NCBI GenBank assembly: GCA_029721435.1
Contig: CM056576.1
Span: forward strand, 121,385,166-121,449,165
DNA: 64,000 nucleotides
Reading direction: 5' to 3'
Source of the DNA: Gymnothorax reevesii
Lineage: Eukaryota > Chordata > Actinopteri > Anguilliformes > Muraenidae
The position numbers and the translations under genes are program-made. Shown here one piece after another: positions 24,583-34,737 of this stretch; position 1 is the first letter of the stretch; each line of letters starts with the position of its first letter. The notes under the pieces were generated by a model that did no database searches, had not been told where the DNA came from, and saw only the letters and a list, made by a program, of their open reading frames with translations.

Positions 24583-24687
24583 ATGGCGGCACAGGTGAGT
24601 AGTGTGTTGAAGTGTTGCCTCACAGGATTGGGGGTTGTGGGTTTGAATCTGGACTGGGCCTTAGTGTGCGGAGTTTTTAAGCTTTAA
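24583..24687 (+). repeat. LINE-type (L2/CR1-like) 3' repeat, copy C, segment 1 of 3
   Basis: GGCGGCAC, GTGTTGCCTCACAG, GGGTTTGAATCTGGACTGGG and TGTG.GGAGTTT are in the order expected for the fish repeat seen intact at 55441-55790, on the opposite strand to it. The copy is interrupted by the TTAA element at 24688. Confidence 0.65.
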
Positions 24688-25295
24688 AGGAGAATTCCGG
24701 AGTGAAATTGACTAACGTTGCCCACCTCCGTATGCACGCAACATTTCGAAATAAATGGCTTTTTAGCCGAAGCTCCCAACAGGCTTACAATGGTAGTGAA
24801 ATGGGCATAGCTTTGCCATGCAAAGAAATCACCATTTTTTTCATCATTAACAAGGCTCAAAGTAGCTCCACACTTCATCGGTAGAATTCCTAGGGCCCTG
24901 ACATTTAAAACCAGGCACTGAACTTTGAAAATGCACAGGTAGTTTACTAAAAAAGAATGTTTATGCAGACAGTACCTTGAGGTAGTTTCCAGTAGCCTCC
25001 ATCTTGAAAGTCACAATAAGTCGATTGATGAGCACGAACTAATAGATAGCAATCTGTTCCCCTATCATTCCTATTAGTTTGTGCTCGTCAATCGACTTCT
25101 CATGACCTTTAGCTACTTTGAGCCTTGTTAATGATGAAAAAAAAAAAAAAATTTTTTTTTGCATGGCAACGCTATGCCGAATTCACTACCATTGTAAGCC
25201 TCTTGGGAGCTTCGGAGGTGGGGCATTCAACAAAACTTAGTACTCGTTATCATGTTTCAATACACCCAAAGTCAATTTCACACTGGAATTCTCCT
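24688..25295. mobile_element. TTAA-flanked DNA transposon derivative, 608 bp, inside LINE-type copy C
   Basis: The left end AGGAGAATTCCGGAGTGAAA and the right end, read inward, AGGAGAATTCCAGTGTGAAA are near-identical. TTAA stands at 24684-24687 and again at 25296-25299. Inverted similarity continues deep inside: GCTTCGG and AAGAGGCTTACAATGGTAGTGAA on both arms, then AACAAGGCTCAAAGTAGCT, and AGTCGATTGATGAGCAC near the centre. The element is therefore largely a foldback. It has no transposase. piggyBac or Kolobok mobilisation is inferred from the TTAA. Confidence 0.85.
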
Positions 25296-25299
25296 TTAA

Positions 25300-25399
25300 G
25301 ACATGCATGCCGGAAAAACTGGAGACTCAACTGCCTATAGGTAGGAGTGATTGGGAATGGTGTATCCGCCCTGGCCATGGATGGGCGAACTGTCCAAGG
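25300..25399 (+). repeat. LINE-type repeat copy C, segment 2 of 3
   Basis: The copy resumes with AGACATGCATGCCGG, ACTGGAGACTC, AACTGCCTATAGGTA and GCCATGGATGGGCGAACTGT in the order of copies A and B. It is cut again at 25400. A short piece expected between segments 1 and 2 is missing. Confidence 0.65.
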
Positions 25400-25647
25400 G
25401 TTCAGGATTCTTTGTCCCCGAATTTTTCTTCCCCAGATTTTTCATCCCCATATGATTAAAAAAAAGTGCCACCATTGTTGTCAGACAGATGGAGGGTCAC
25501 AGGACGACAGACAGATAACCATGATATAAGGGATAGAGTTAGGGATAGCTTTATAATGCAGGAAGAGGGAAAAGCATTATTGGGGACGAACAATGTGGGT
25601 TGAAAAGTCCAGGGAAAAAATGTTCGGGGATGAAGAGTCCTAGAGCC
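25400..25647. mobile_element. TIR element with a 10-bp target duplication, inside LINE-type copy C
   Basis: The direct repeat CTGTCCAAGG occurs at 25390-25399 and, identically, at 25648-25657. The 248 bp between them has inverted ends: left GGTTCAGGATTCTTTGTCCCC, read inward from the right GGCTCTAGGACTCTTCATCC. A perfect 9-10-bp duplication suggests a Mutator (MULE)-like element, although hAT (8 bp) cannot be excluded. There is no coding sequence. Confidence 0.8.
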
Positions 25648-25705
25648 CTGTCCAAGGTGAATTCTTGCCCTTTGCCTAATGTATAAATGGGTAGATACCA
25701 GCCAC
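25648..25705 (+). repeat. LINE-type repeat copy C, segment 3 of 3
   Basis: After the second copy of CTGTCCAAGG the repeat resumes with TTGCCCTTTGCCTAATG and GATACCAGCC, completing the order known from the consensus. Confidence 0.6.
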
Positions 25706-26664
25706 TGCATGACTCTGACCAAACACAGGTAGGTAAAACAATGGGCGGACGGAAGACAATGAAGGTGGCAAGAAATTGCCGTTTAGTACTTCAGAGCTGC
25801 TTTGTATTCAGAGACACAGGCTTTTAGAAACCTGCAGCAATAATAAGGTATGACACAGCAGGGCATAGGAATGGGTGTTTACTGACAACAGGAGGATAAT
25901 GTTTTCCCCACACAACACCAAAAAAATTTCACTTAGATGTTTTTAGGAGTTCAGACTATAAACCAATAATCATTCAAGTTTATCGTCCATTTAAAAAAGA
26001 AAAAAATATTGTAAAAGGGATGAAAGGCAAATAAAAAGACCAGAGAGTGTTTTTAAGGCAAAAAAAACAAATGTCTCCCGCCCTCCGAACGCAGCCGCCC
26101 CTCAATGATGTTCACAGACATTTAGGAAGAAACTAGAAAAGTTAATAACCTCAAAATACCAAAAACACATCTGCACAACCTAATGCAAATGCTTGCAAAT
26201 TTTCCTGGAAATAAATAAACCGATTACTGAATTATGGACCAAAAATGGCGGGAACGCCAAAGCGGATGCGCATGGGAAGCCGGACATAAATAGAATGCAT
26301 GCATTTCTGAAGTGATTTCAAAATTAATCTCATCTCTTGCACTTCATGATCGCATAGCAATGGGAGAGTCAGAATGTATATGCCCTCCACTTCGCAACAT
26401 TTTTTCCACTGTTGGGGGCTGATTTCAAGTCTGACAGTGAAAATTTCCGCTGACAGCTTGTCTTTGTTGTTCACAGCAACATGATCCCGTGTTATACTTG
26501 AATATAAACGCAGAAATGCTTATTTCATTAATTGAATATAGATGTGCACCAACTACCAGCCAAAGTAACTGTCCACGCTTCATGACGCAAAGGAGACATA
26601 TCAGACCACAGAGACCAAAAAAAAAAAAAAGACTTAAAAGTAACAACAGCACAATGAAGGCAAA
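25706..26664. other. intergenic DNA between cldn18 repeats and the end of selenof
   Basis: No gene is recognised. The sequence is AT-rich. Confidence 0.5.
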
Positions 26665-26683
26665 GTAGTTGAGAAGCATTGAC

Positions 26684-26689
26684 TTTATT
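26684..26689 (-). terminator. polyadenylation signal of selenof
   Basis: AATAAA on the minus strand lies 52 nt past the SECIS hairpin and about 690 nt past the stop codon. Cleavage would fall near 26660-26672. Confidence 0.75.
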
Positions 26690-26740
26690 CGTTCCTCCCC
26701 TGGCCGAGAGCTGACGATTCCCACAATGCATAGAGCCCCA

Positions 26741-26814
26741 GAGAGCACACAGGGACATCAGGCCCCTCTTCCCAGCAGTGGTTTACTGAGAGGCCTTCAC
26801 AAAAGAGCGCCCCC
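26741..26814 (-). promoter_or_regulatory. SECIS element (selenocysteine insertion hairpin) of selenof
   Basis: Read on the minus strand, a non-Watson-Crick quartet is formed by GTGA (26797-26800) and TGAT (26757-26760). Above it is a perfect 8-bp helix AGGCCTCT/AGGGGCCT including one G-U pair. An apical hairpin CAGT-AAACC-ACTG follows, with the required AAA at 26782-26784, 12 nt after GTGA. Below the quartet a wobble-rich helix GGGGGCGC/GTGCTCTC closes the internal loop. The extra mini-stem makes it a form-2 SECIS. It recruits SBP2 and the Sec-tRNA elongation factor so that the UGA at 34267-34269 is read as selenocysteine. Confidence 0.9.
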
Positions 26815-27374
26815 TTCAGGTACTACGCCATACGTGGGCCCAACAAGCTACAGGATATGATGGTACAAAACTGAACAAAGCAATCCTACAAATGATATAA
26901 AAGATAAGGATGTGACCACTACAAAAGATAATGCCTCCCAGGGATTATCGAGGATAATCTCAGTATCAGCAAAATTTACGTCAACGCAAAACAAAGAATG
27001 AAAAACTATTAAACAGAACAACGAGTAAAGGCCCAGTCAATTTGCATCAATATCATTTCTTTCAAAAATGGAGAACAAATGGGGGTAAACAAAGAAAGTG
27101 CAGAACTATTTTCTCCTGTGATCTGGAAAAACCTACTACATGTGTCACTTTTGGGAGAAATTAAGTTTAACCCTCTTTTGCAGTATTTAAGAGTGGTAAA
27201 AATTTTAACACACTAGCCATTAGTGTTATTTCAACTGTCTAGATCAAGTTTCTATTATTTTTTTCCGGTTAGGAGAAGTCCAGATTCCAAAGGTTTTTGT
27301 TCAGTTGCGAGAATCCTTGCCACTGATAAATTCACTAGGTTTTTCCTGATCACAGGAGTTTTGGCTGTGGCTCT

Positions 27375-27506
27375 TTAAATGCGGTCCAGCTTTTCGCTGA
27401 GGAATTCTTCCACGCTGTCGGTGTTCCACTTCAGGATGCTGAGTTCATCAGCGATGTTCCCGTTATCGTCCAGTAGCTTGAGTACAGGGTCTGAGCCTCG
27501 GACGTA
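27375..27506 (-). CDS. selenof: selenoprotein F exon 5 (C-terminus)
   Basis: It starts after CTCCTCTGCAG and encodes YVRGSDPVLKLLDDNG through FLSEKLDRI, ending in TAA at 27375-27377. The sequence is nearly the same as mammalian Sep15 in its thioredoxin-like domain. The protein has no KDEL-type signal, as in mammals, and is kept in the ER through its N-terminal cysteine-rich domain. The 3' UTR continues to about 26665. Confidence 0.97.
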   Translation of the reverse strand, partial: YVRGSDPVLKLLDDNGNIADELSILKWNTDSVEEFLSEKLDRI

Positions 27507-30500
27507 CTGCAGAGGAGTGAACAGGAAAAACAAAGCCATGATCACAAACGTGGTTCACCAGAGTATAAGTGTAATAAGGTCCAAAGTCAACTGCCAGGCT
27601 CTCCGAGAGCAGTAGTCACCAACCTCAATCCTGAGATTTACAGTCCTGAGGGTTTTTACCACAACCTTCATTAGGTATACCTGACCACTAATTGGCAGCC
27701 AAATGGGTTCTTTAGCATTTGTTTGAGATTGATTTAACCAAGGTTGGTGGCAAAACTGGGGGGTAGGTCCCCAGGGATAGTTTTAGTTCCCACTGTCCTA
27801 GAGCAAATGGCCAAGTCCTTGGTAGACACGAATATGACAATTGATGCTGGTCACATGAACCATGGTTATGCGACTGTATGGAATGGGGGGGGGGGAATGG
27901 TAGAAACCTCCTTAAATCAATTTTTATTCACATTAAATTCATGAATTATATACATTTCAACTCCAGTACATAAACTGATGTACCAATGGTGAAGGCTTCA
28001 TTGTATTGAATGACCCCATTGAAATCATAGCAAGTACATTCATTCATTTCATTCTTTTGTGGTTAATCAAAGGATTGAGCATGATGCATCATTGAGTATG
28101 CGCTTAGAATACAGGTACAGGGCAAAATATTAGAATCACTTGAACGTGTGGTGTGTAATCTTATGTAATGTTGCATCGTTAACAATAACTCTGACTGTTT
28201 AATGGCACGCATTACAAAAATGTATAATTTCTTCCCTGTTCAGCGGACCCGCAAATTGACAACCAATATTTATTCAGCATGATTTATCACGCATTGAAAA
28301 AACTATAATCGAAGCAAAAAAATTGAATCACAGAATCTTTGGTGCAAAAAAAAAAAAAAAATAGAATCAAAACATGTTTGTGTTACATGTTGTCTATGTA
28401 ATAGTTTATTTGTGGCTCTGCCTTTTGCGTTGATTACAGCTCTAATTCTACGCGGCATGGAATGAACCAGTCTTCGGCATTGCTCTCTGGTAACAGAATT
28501 CCAAAATCTTTTCAAGCATTACTTCAGCTCAAATAAGATTGCTTGGCTTCATTGAGACTAACTTTCTTCGCAATGTTTCACAAGTTTTCAATCGGATTGA
28601 GGTCGGGTGAATTCACTGGCCACGGCAAAACCTCAATGTTGTGAGCCCGAAACCAATCTGACGTACTCTTGGGGGAATGAGCGTTCAGATCCACAGAGAT
28701 GTTCGGCAGTTGGTATCATGTAACTCTCAAGCAACTCTTAGTAAATTCCTGCAGTGACTGTTGACTTGATAATACAGAGTGGCCTGACGCTATCCGCACG
28801 CTATCAAGCAACCAATAGTTGCTTGAGAGTTACATGATACAACTGGCGAACATCTCTGTGGATCTGAAGACTTCACTTCCCAGCAGGACTTGGCGTCCGC
28901 TCGTTCCGCCGAGAGTACGTCAGATTGGTTTCAGGCTCACATCAAGTTTTTGCCGTGGCAATTCACCCGACCTCAACCCGAATGAAAACTTGTGGAACAT
29001 TGCTAAGAAAGTTAGCCTCAATGAAGCCAAGCAATCTTATTTGAGCTGAAGGAATGCGTGAAAAAATTTTGGAATTCCGTAACCAGAGAGCAATGCCGAA
29101 GACTGGTTCATTCCATGCCGCGTAGAAGTAGAGCTGTAATCAATGCAAAAGGCAGAGCCACCAAATATTGATGAGCATGAACTATTACATGGACAATGTG
29201 TAACAAACATGATTGATTCTTTTTTTTTTTTGCTCCAAAGATTTTGTGATTCAATTTTTTCAATGTTTGATAAAATCACGCTGAATAAATATTGGTTATC
29301 AATTTACAGGTTCACTTAACAGGGAATAAATTATACGTTTTTGTGGTACATGCCATTAAACGGTCAATACAGAGTTATCGTTAACAATGCAACATTACAT
29401 AAGATTGCACACCACACGTTCAACTGATTCTAATATCACTGTACCTGTATGATGTTTAGACTACACAGGCCCTTAAATGATGAAAAGAAATTATGAACAT
29501 TCCACGGCTCTATTCGTCTCAGCTTTTCCCCTGCATAATTCTGCAAAAGTAGTAGGGCCTTGACATATTCCGAGAACAATTGCAGAAAATCCGCTCAATA
29601 AAGAGGGACTCTTAACTACTTAACTAAAGTCCTGACAGGTCTTTGCCAAAGTTCTACTTCTAAAGCCCATTACCGGTATCATTATCTCTCACCTTCAGCA
29701 ATTAAGCGCCCGGGTAATTGCTCCTCCAGACAATTTACATGAACACTTAATCTGTACCTTGTACATCAGGCAGTGGGACTTTGCTCTCCCTTCAAAATGC
29801 CAAAGTACATTCGGGACACACATCACCATTTGGCAAGGTCCCCTAGTTCTAAAGAGCAGAACGATCCTTCACTGTCTTTTTAATGAGCAGCAGCGGTCGG
29901 ACTGCAGCGCCTGGCTGGGCGGCTGAAATGTACACAACTCTGAGTCTGACTCAAGGCTGATGTTTATGGCGTATGGATTGGCAGATACTGGTGGCAGAGT
30001 GGAATGCAAGGATCCATCCGGTTGATTTAAGGACAGGCGTGCATTCAAGCAGCAAATTTTGCTGAGTTGAGTGACCTCAAACTTTGGACTGCACGGTTTC
30101 GCACACATTCCGACCTACTTCACAAGTTCTGGGCGTCCAATACAATGTGTGACGCATATTAGATGCATGTAATTTCTGAAGTGTTTAAATCCCAAGCTGT
30201 TTTAACAACAGATGCCAATAATTTAGTGAGAAAAAAAATAATGCTGGTAAATAGGCTAATTTAGAGAGAGGTAATTGAAGGAGAGATTAATTTAATGCGC
30301 CAGCAGTCCAGAGTTCTTTTTTGTGCACAAAGCCATACTTCTGCAACTGACTGAACTGCAAGTCTCAGTAATAAGAGAGCCATATAAGGTCACCACCAGC
30401 TGAAGTTGAGATAGTGATATTTAACTTTGAGAAACACATCGTTTCAAGCACAGAAAAACAAGCACTGGGACAAACAAAATTAATACATTAACTGAATGAA

Positions 30501-30651
30501 ATATTTAAGCAAGAAATAAGGCAAAAAGCTGCCTACTAGTCTAAAAGGATAAAAAATAAAGTTGTTTTGCTGAAGATATACTGACAAAACAATGTGGCAA
30601 AAATCTCAATACATCTGCAAGAGTGAAGTGTCTAAAATGAAGGTTTCTCAC
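27507..30651 (-). other. selenof intron 4
   Basis: This 3.1-kb intron is largely occupied by the foldback Tc1-type element at 28112-29447. No other coding sequence is recognised. A G10 run lies near 27886-27895. Confidence 0.75.
28112..29447. mobile_element. foldback (palindromic) Tc1/mariner-type element, 1336 bp
   Basis: Both ends read inward as CAGGTACAG, with TA directly outside (28110-28111 and 29448-29449), the Tc1/mariner target duplication. The whole left arm (to about 28740) is repeated inverted in the right arm (from about 28812), roughly 630 bp each around a 70-bp spacer. Each arm carries the terminal inverted repeat plus the C-terminal part of a Tc1-like transposase. The right arm shows NSPDLNPNENLWN, the motif around the third catalytic acidic residue. 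The left arm, read on the minus strand, shows TREQCRRLVHSMPRRI. The N-terminal DNA-binding part is absent, so the copy cannot move itself. The right arm has an extra stretch of about 35 bp near 28868-28905. Confidence 0.9.
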
Positions 30652-30701
30652 CTTGATCTGAAGACCTTTGAACATCTTTGGCTTTTCACTCCTGACAAAA
30701 G
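30652..30701 (-). CDS. selenof: selenoprotein F exon 4
   Basis: This 50-nt exon lies between TTCTCACAG and GTGAGA. With the last base of exon 3 it encodes AFVRSEKPKMFKGLQIK, matching the Sep15 segment after the redox motif. The phase fits exons 3 and 5 exactly. Confidence 0.96.
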
Positions 30702-31518
30702 CTGTGAGAACACAATAAATCGCCATTAACTTCCACACAAAAGGACAAGGCAGTGTTAAAATCTGCCGCATTTCTACATCTGTTCAAGCCATACTTCAGA
30801 ATACTAACTGAAGTCATTCAGGATGTAAAATGAGCCCAGAGAAAGAAATCCGTGCTGTAAGGAGACCAGTCTATAGATCACCAGAATACAGCACGTATTG
30901 GCCATTCAAAAGAATGAACACGCCATACAGATCTTCAGTTCCTCAGGCTGTAATGCAGGTTTCTTTGATCGATAAAACAGCAGTAAGGGACCACATTAAG
31001 CAGGGCAGCAGCGATGTCTGTTGTTACTTCAGTGATAAACGCTACAGGCAATGCCGGCCTCTACAACACTTACAGCACATTACATATGACAAACAAAACA
31101 GACCCAGGTTCGGGGACAGCTTTGAAAGAGTTGGGTTCTAGAAGGCAGAAGTGTCCTGACAGCCACTGAGGGAAACCATTTTGGCCCCTAAGCAAGGGTA
31201 CCAATTACCTTCAATAGTAACGGGAGATTAGTCACTCCTGGTCTTCATTGGAAGTCATCTCCAATCAGCGGTTTAAACCCTCAGTATGTGCGCTCTCTGG
31301 CATATTTAGGAGAGCCGGACACAAATAGGGCTATTTCACCAATTTTCAGGACAAGTTTTCCCAAAGGAAATGACTCAATTAACGTAGCATTTAACAAGCA
31401 TGTTGCAGCCAGCTGGTGGGGACAAAAGTCTGCTGCCTGGGTCATAATGTCCATGTTCGGGCACCAGAACAGAACCCCCAAGTCACAGTGCAGGGACATC
31501 GCTGAAGCCTGCAGGCCA

Positions 31519-31620
31519 GGGGTTCTCAGCCTTATCCAGAAATGTCCAGTGTGGATGCCAGCTTTTATTCCAACCAGCTCAATTCTGCTAATCAAGGTCT
31601 TTTGCAACAACAGAAGGGTT
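31519..31620 (+). repeat. hAT-like repeat fragment (same end as the MITE at 33982-34169)
   Basis: CAGGGGTTCTCAGCCTTATC matches the inward-read right end of the element at 33982-34169. It is followed by TTTATTCCAACCAGCTC and AATCAAGGTC, which also occur near 20740-20790. Only one end is found. Confidence 0.55.
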
Positions 31621-32135
31621 GAGGAGTAGAATTAGGCGTGTGACTGCATTGCTGGAAGGAAGGGCTACACCTACTTCAGATAAAGTTGAGAGCTTTTATG
31701 GTAGGTGTGGTAGGGGGAGGCACTCTTCTCTTCCCCCTTACCCATCATTCTGTCTGTACCTGGCTATTCAACCAATCCAATCCCACCGTTATCCTTTGAA
31801 TGTCCCCTCCACCCCCCCTCTGTTGATCATTCATTTGTTTTCTCTGCCATTTGTCCTTTTGTATCCAACCAGTTCAATCGTTACTGTAAAGAACAGCCTA
31901 CCTTGTTTCAGCATAAATCTCTTGGCCTCCATCTTTAGGGCCTCTTGCTTTGCTGGTACCAGACAGAGCCACAGACTTCAGCAGTTGGTTTTCATTGGTA
32001 TGGTTCAGCACTTGTTCGCAATTTTACCAGTACAATAAACTTGATAAAGGCCTATTGTTTGTAATCTCTCTGTTGTACCACATAGGACAAGCTATCAAGA
32101 TAACTAAGGCTGATACGAAAGGTTGCCATTATTAG

Positions 32136-32169
<34 letters not shown>

Positions 32170-32981
32170 AAATTGTCAGATATTTTTGTTGCAGAATCGT
32201 CATTTAAAAGGATTTTTAGTCCCGAGTTCAAACGCAGGTGACAGATGATGTGTTTTCACTGAAAGAGTGTTGTTGCCAAAGGCAAACCAGGAAAGGAAGA
32301 AAGGAGTTGTTATTCAACAGCTTTTTTTGCGCAGATTTTCACAAGCAGGTGGTAAAATCTAATTGAAACATTTCATGAACGTGCAAAGCTTCCAAATAAA
32401 ATATTAAACTGCAATTTTATTTTTACCTCAAACTAGGTAAAGGTCATTAAGGAATTTTCAAAAGATGCTTTCATTTTCATGTTTTCACTGTTAGGCTGCA
32501 CATGCTCAATACAACCCCAAGCACAAGGTAAAAACTGAACGTTGCTTTAATGACCTGATGAGTCAATTGATACCTCCAATTATCCTTTGATTAGTTGATT
32601 GTTATTTGCTGCCCTGATGCTCACTGTAAGCAGCAGGGGATTCACACGAAGCACAGTCCTCATCCGCAATGATACGGCAGCATATCTCACTTACGCAAAA
32701 ATAAACAAATCTGAAATGCTCAGAGCCGCACAAAAACAAGTGCTGCCTGCAACAGCCAGTCAAGGCACAGCCAATTTAACAGTCTCAGCTCATCAAAACG
32801 CATCTCAAGTGCATTTATTTCACTTCGTTGATTCTGTATACACTGTCTCCGATGCCTGACTTGTCAGTCTCCCAACTGTCAATAAAGGGACTTCATTCAG
32901 GTTCAGAATTTGAGCTCAGTGCTTTTCAAGAGTAATTCTCCAGTTTCACTCATGGTTTGATCGCGGCTGCAAGCTTGTGTC

Positions 32982-33036
32982 GAGAGAGAGAGGGAGGAGT
33001 GAGAGAGAGAGAGCAAGGGAGAGCGAGCGAGAGATC
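32982..33036 (+). repeat. GA-rich low-complexity tract
   Basis: GAGAGAGAG runs with G and C interruptions over about 55 bp. Confidence 0.85.
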
Positions 33037-33414
33037 AAAATCCCTTTTCCTTACTAAGCAACTGCCTCCTTTAAGTCTACAACAGCTTAAAAAAAAAAAT
33101 AAAAAATCAATGCATTCCTGTACAGACCTGCAGACTACAGAAGTGGCTGCTTCAGGTCAAAGACAGTGTCTTGTTAGCTTCCAGGAACAGTTCCTAACGA
33201 TATTAGCGGAGGTCTGCATCAAAGTACAGGGCTGCTCGGTGCGGCGAAATATTTTCTTACGTGGCTCTCCAGCAGGAACCTTTCACTTCTGCAGTGCTCT
33301 ACTTTCACTGCCGCCTAAAGTTCATCACAAATGTGCTGACTCCAGTGAACCCATCCTCAACACTCTGCATACATGTGCAGATAAAACCAGCACAGTGGGT
33401 TGGCTTCTGCTATT

Positions 33415-33432
33415 GGGGGGGGGGGGGGGGGG
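33415..33432 (+). repeat. G18 homopolymer in selenof intron 3
   Basis: Eighteen consecutive G on the plus strand (C in the transcript). A run of the same length occurs at 43063-43080. Confidence 0.95.
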
Positions 33433-33981
33433 TGTTCCCTGTGTTCACAAACAACGACAGGGAGTTAAAATGGAAAACAGCAAACATGAATAAGCATTTT
33501 CTCCATAACAGAAGACATAATTCAACCTCACTTTACATGAAGAAACCCTCCCTTGCAGAAAAGATGAAAATCATCCTACTCCAACCTCACGGCGGCCTAC
33601 ACATTTCATTTTCTGCACCCTGCATTTCAAAATTGATGAATCAAGCTTAGGAATCTCATTACGATATGGGGTGGTTATTTCCTATGATTCACCACAACCA
33701 CAACCACACCCACAACAGCAGGCCAGGACACAGCGTGCCGATTTCTGCTGCCTTTAACCCTTAGCAGTTCAGCAGACAAAGTGAACAGGCTTCATCAACT
33801 GCAAATTACTCAGAAGAACCCAGAGAAATCTGCTTCAGTGCCTCCAATGTAATTCCATGGAATCTATTAACAGCAATCGATAAGCCCAAGGGTGTGAAAT
33901 GCTCAAACTGAATACAAAGGAAGCTACGCACAGTGACGCAGGTGTGGAAGTTTCACCTGATGCAGGAGTCTTTGCTTCGGG

Positions 33982-34169
33982 CAGGGGTTTTAAACCTTAC
34001 GTAGACCAGGTTAGTGCGCGAGCCGGGTCTCCTTCTCGCCATGCAGTTACAAACCTGATTCCACTCCGAGGGCCTTTGTCAACGACCACGATTAGTAGAC
34101 TTGGGCACAAAGCAGCTTGGTTGGACCAGAGCCTGGATATCCCTTCCTGGATAAGGTTGAGAACCCCTG
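33982..34169. mobile_element. hAT-like MITE, 188 bp
   Basis: The ends are CAGGGGTTTTAAACCTTA and, read inward from the right, CAGGGGTTCTCAACCTTA, a typical hAT terminus. The flanking 8-mers GCTTCGGG (33974-33981) and GCTAAGGG (34170-34177) match at 6 of 8 positions, as expected for an aged 8-bp hAT target duplication. No coding capacity. Confidence 0.8.
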
Positions 34170-34238
34170 GCTAAGGGGACTACAAAGTCTCTGTACGACA
34201 TGAATGCAGTAGGAGCAGGAGAGAGCAGACTCACTCAC

Positions 34239-34302
34239 CTTGGACTTGAGGGAACCGCCCCAATTTTCATCCGCATACTTCCAGGATGGCACCAGGATAG
34301 AG
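34239..34302 (-). CDS. selenof: selenoprotein F exon 3 with selenocysteine codon
   Basis: This 64-nt exon lies between CTGGCAG and GTGAGT. It encodes LYPGAILEVCG, then TGA at 34267-34269, then KLGRFPQVQ. In Sep15 the UGA is read as selenocysteine in the redox motif Cys-Gly-Sec, here residues 82-84 of 153. A naive annotation would stop here, but the downstream exons continue in perfect frame and homology, and a SECIS is present. The product is an ER thiol-disulfide protein thought to assist glycoprotein folding with UGGT. Confidence 0.97.
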
Positions 34303-34640
34303 CTGCCAGAAGGGAAAAAAAAGTATGATCAGGTGCACAGCTGAAAAACGGGCACAGAATTCCTAAAGCAGACCTTACCACAACTCCGGCCGCGTCAGAT
34401 TAACTGACCATTCCAATCCCTGCTGATGGTACGGAAACCTGTTCTTATAGCGAGCTGCCACTTCAGAAGCCCAGCGTTTATCCCAGGGTTGGCAAACCCT
34501 TGCGCTGATGAGCCAGAGGGTAAGGCGTTTTTTCCCCCCGACTTTTTGTTGCAAGGTATTGAATAGATCAATTGAATCAGCTGACCACACGGTTCCTTGT
34601 TGAATTTGGAAAATTCAAATTTTTTCACTAATCTAGAGCC

Positions 34641-34644
<4 letters not shown>

Positions 34645-34734
<90 letters not shown>
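34645..34734. repeat. (AT)45 microsatellite
   Basis: Ninety bases of uninterrupted AT. It forms chance open frames of Ile-Tyr repeats on both strands. Confidence 0.98.

Positions 34735-34737
<3 letters not shown>

Larger units (their letters stand above)
26665..27374 (-). other. selenof 3' UTR
   Basis: This is about 710 nt from the stop to the inferred cleavage site. It carries the SECIS element near its far end. A 9-bp perfect or wobble hairpin GGGATTATC...GATAATCTC lies at 26941-26961, of unknown role. Confidence 0.75.
30702..34238 (-). other. selenof intron 3
   Basis: This 3.5-kb intron contains a fish dispersed repeat at about 31519-31620, a (TA)n near 32140-32162 and a GA-rich stretch at 32982-33035. 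It also holds a G18 run at 33415-33432 and a hAT-like MITE at 33982-34169, only about 70 bp from the donor of the selenocysteine exon. The open frames here are chance. Confidence 0.7.

Noticed and set aside
26425..26758. Hydrophobic minus-strand frames near the end of selenof
   Set aside because: They lie in the 3' UTR and downstream flank across a poly-T run, which gives the Leu/Phe strings.
27000..27060. ATGA...AAA stretch in the selenof 3' UTR as the SECIS
   Set aside because: The sequences on either side cannot pair, whereas the hairpin at 26741-26814 meets all requirements.
32957..33493. 178-codon plus-strand open frame
   Set aside because: It is built on the GA-rich tract and the G18 run, which produce Glu/Arg and Gly strings. 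It lies in selenof intron 3, and nothing suggests a gene.
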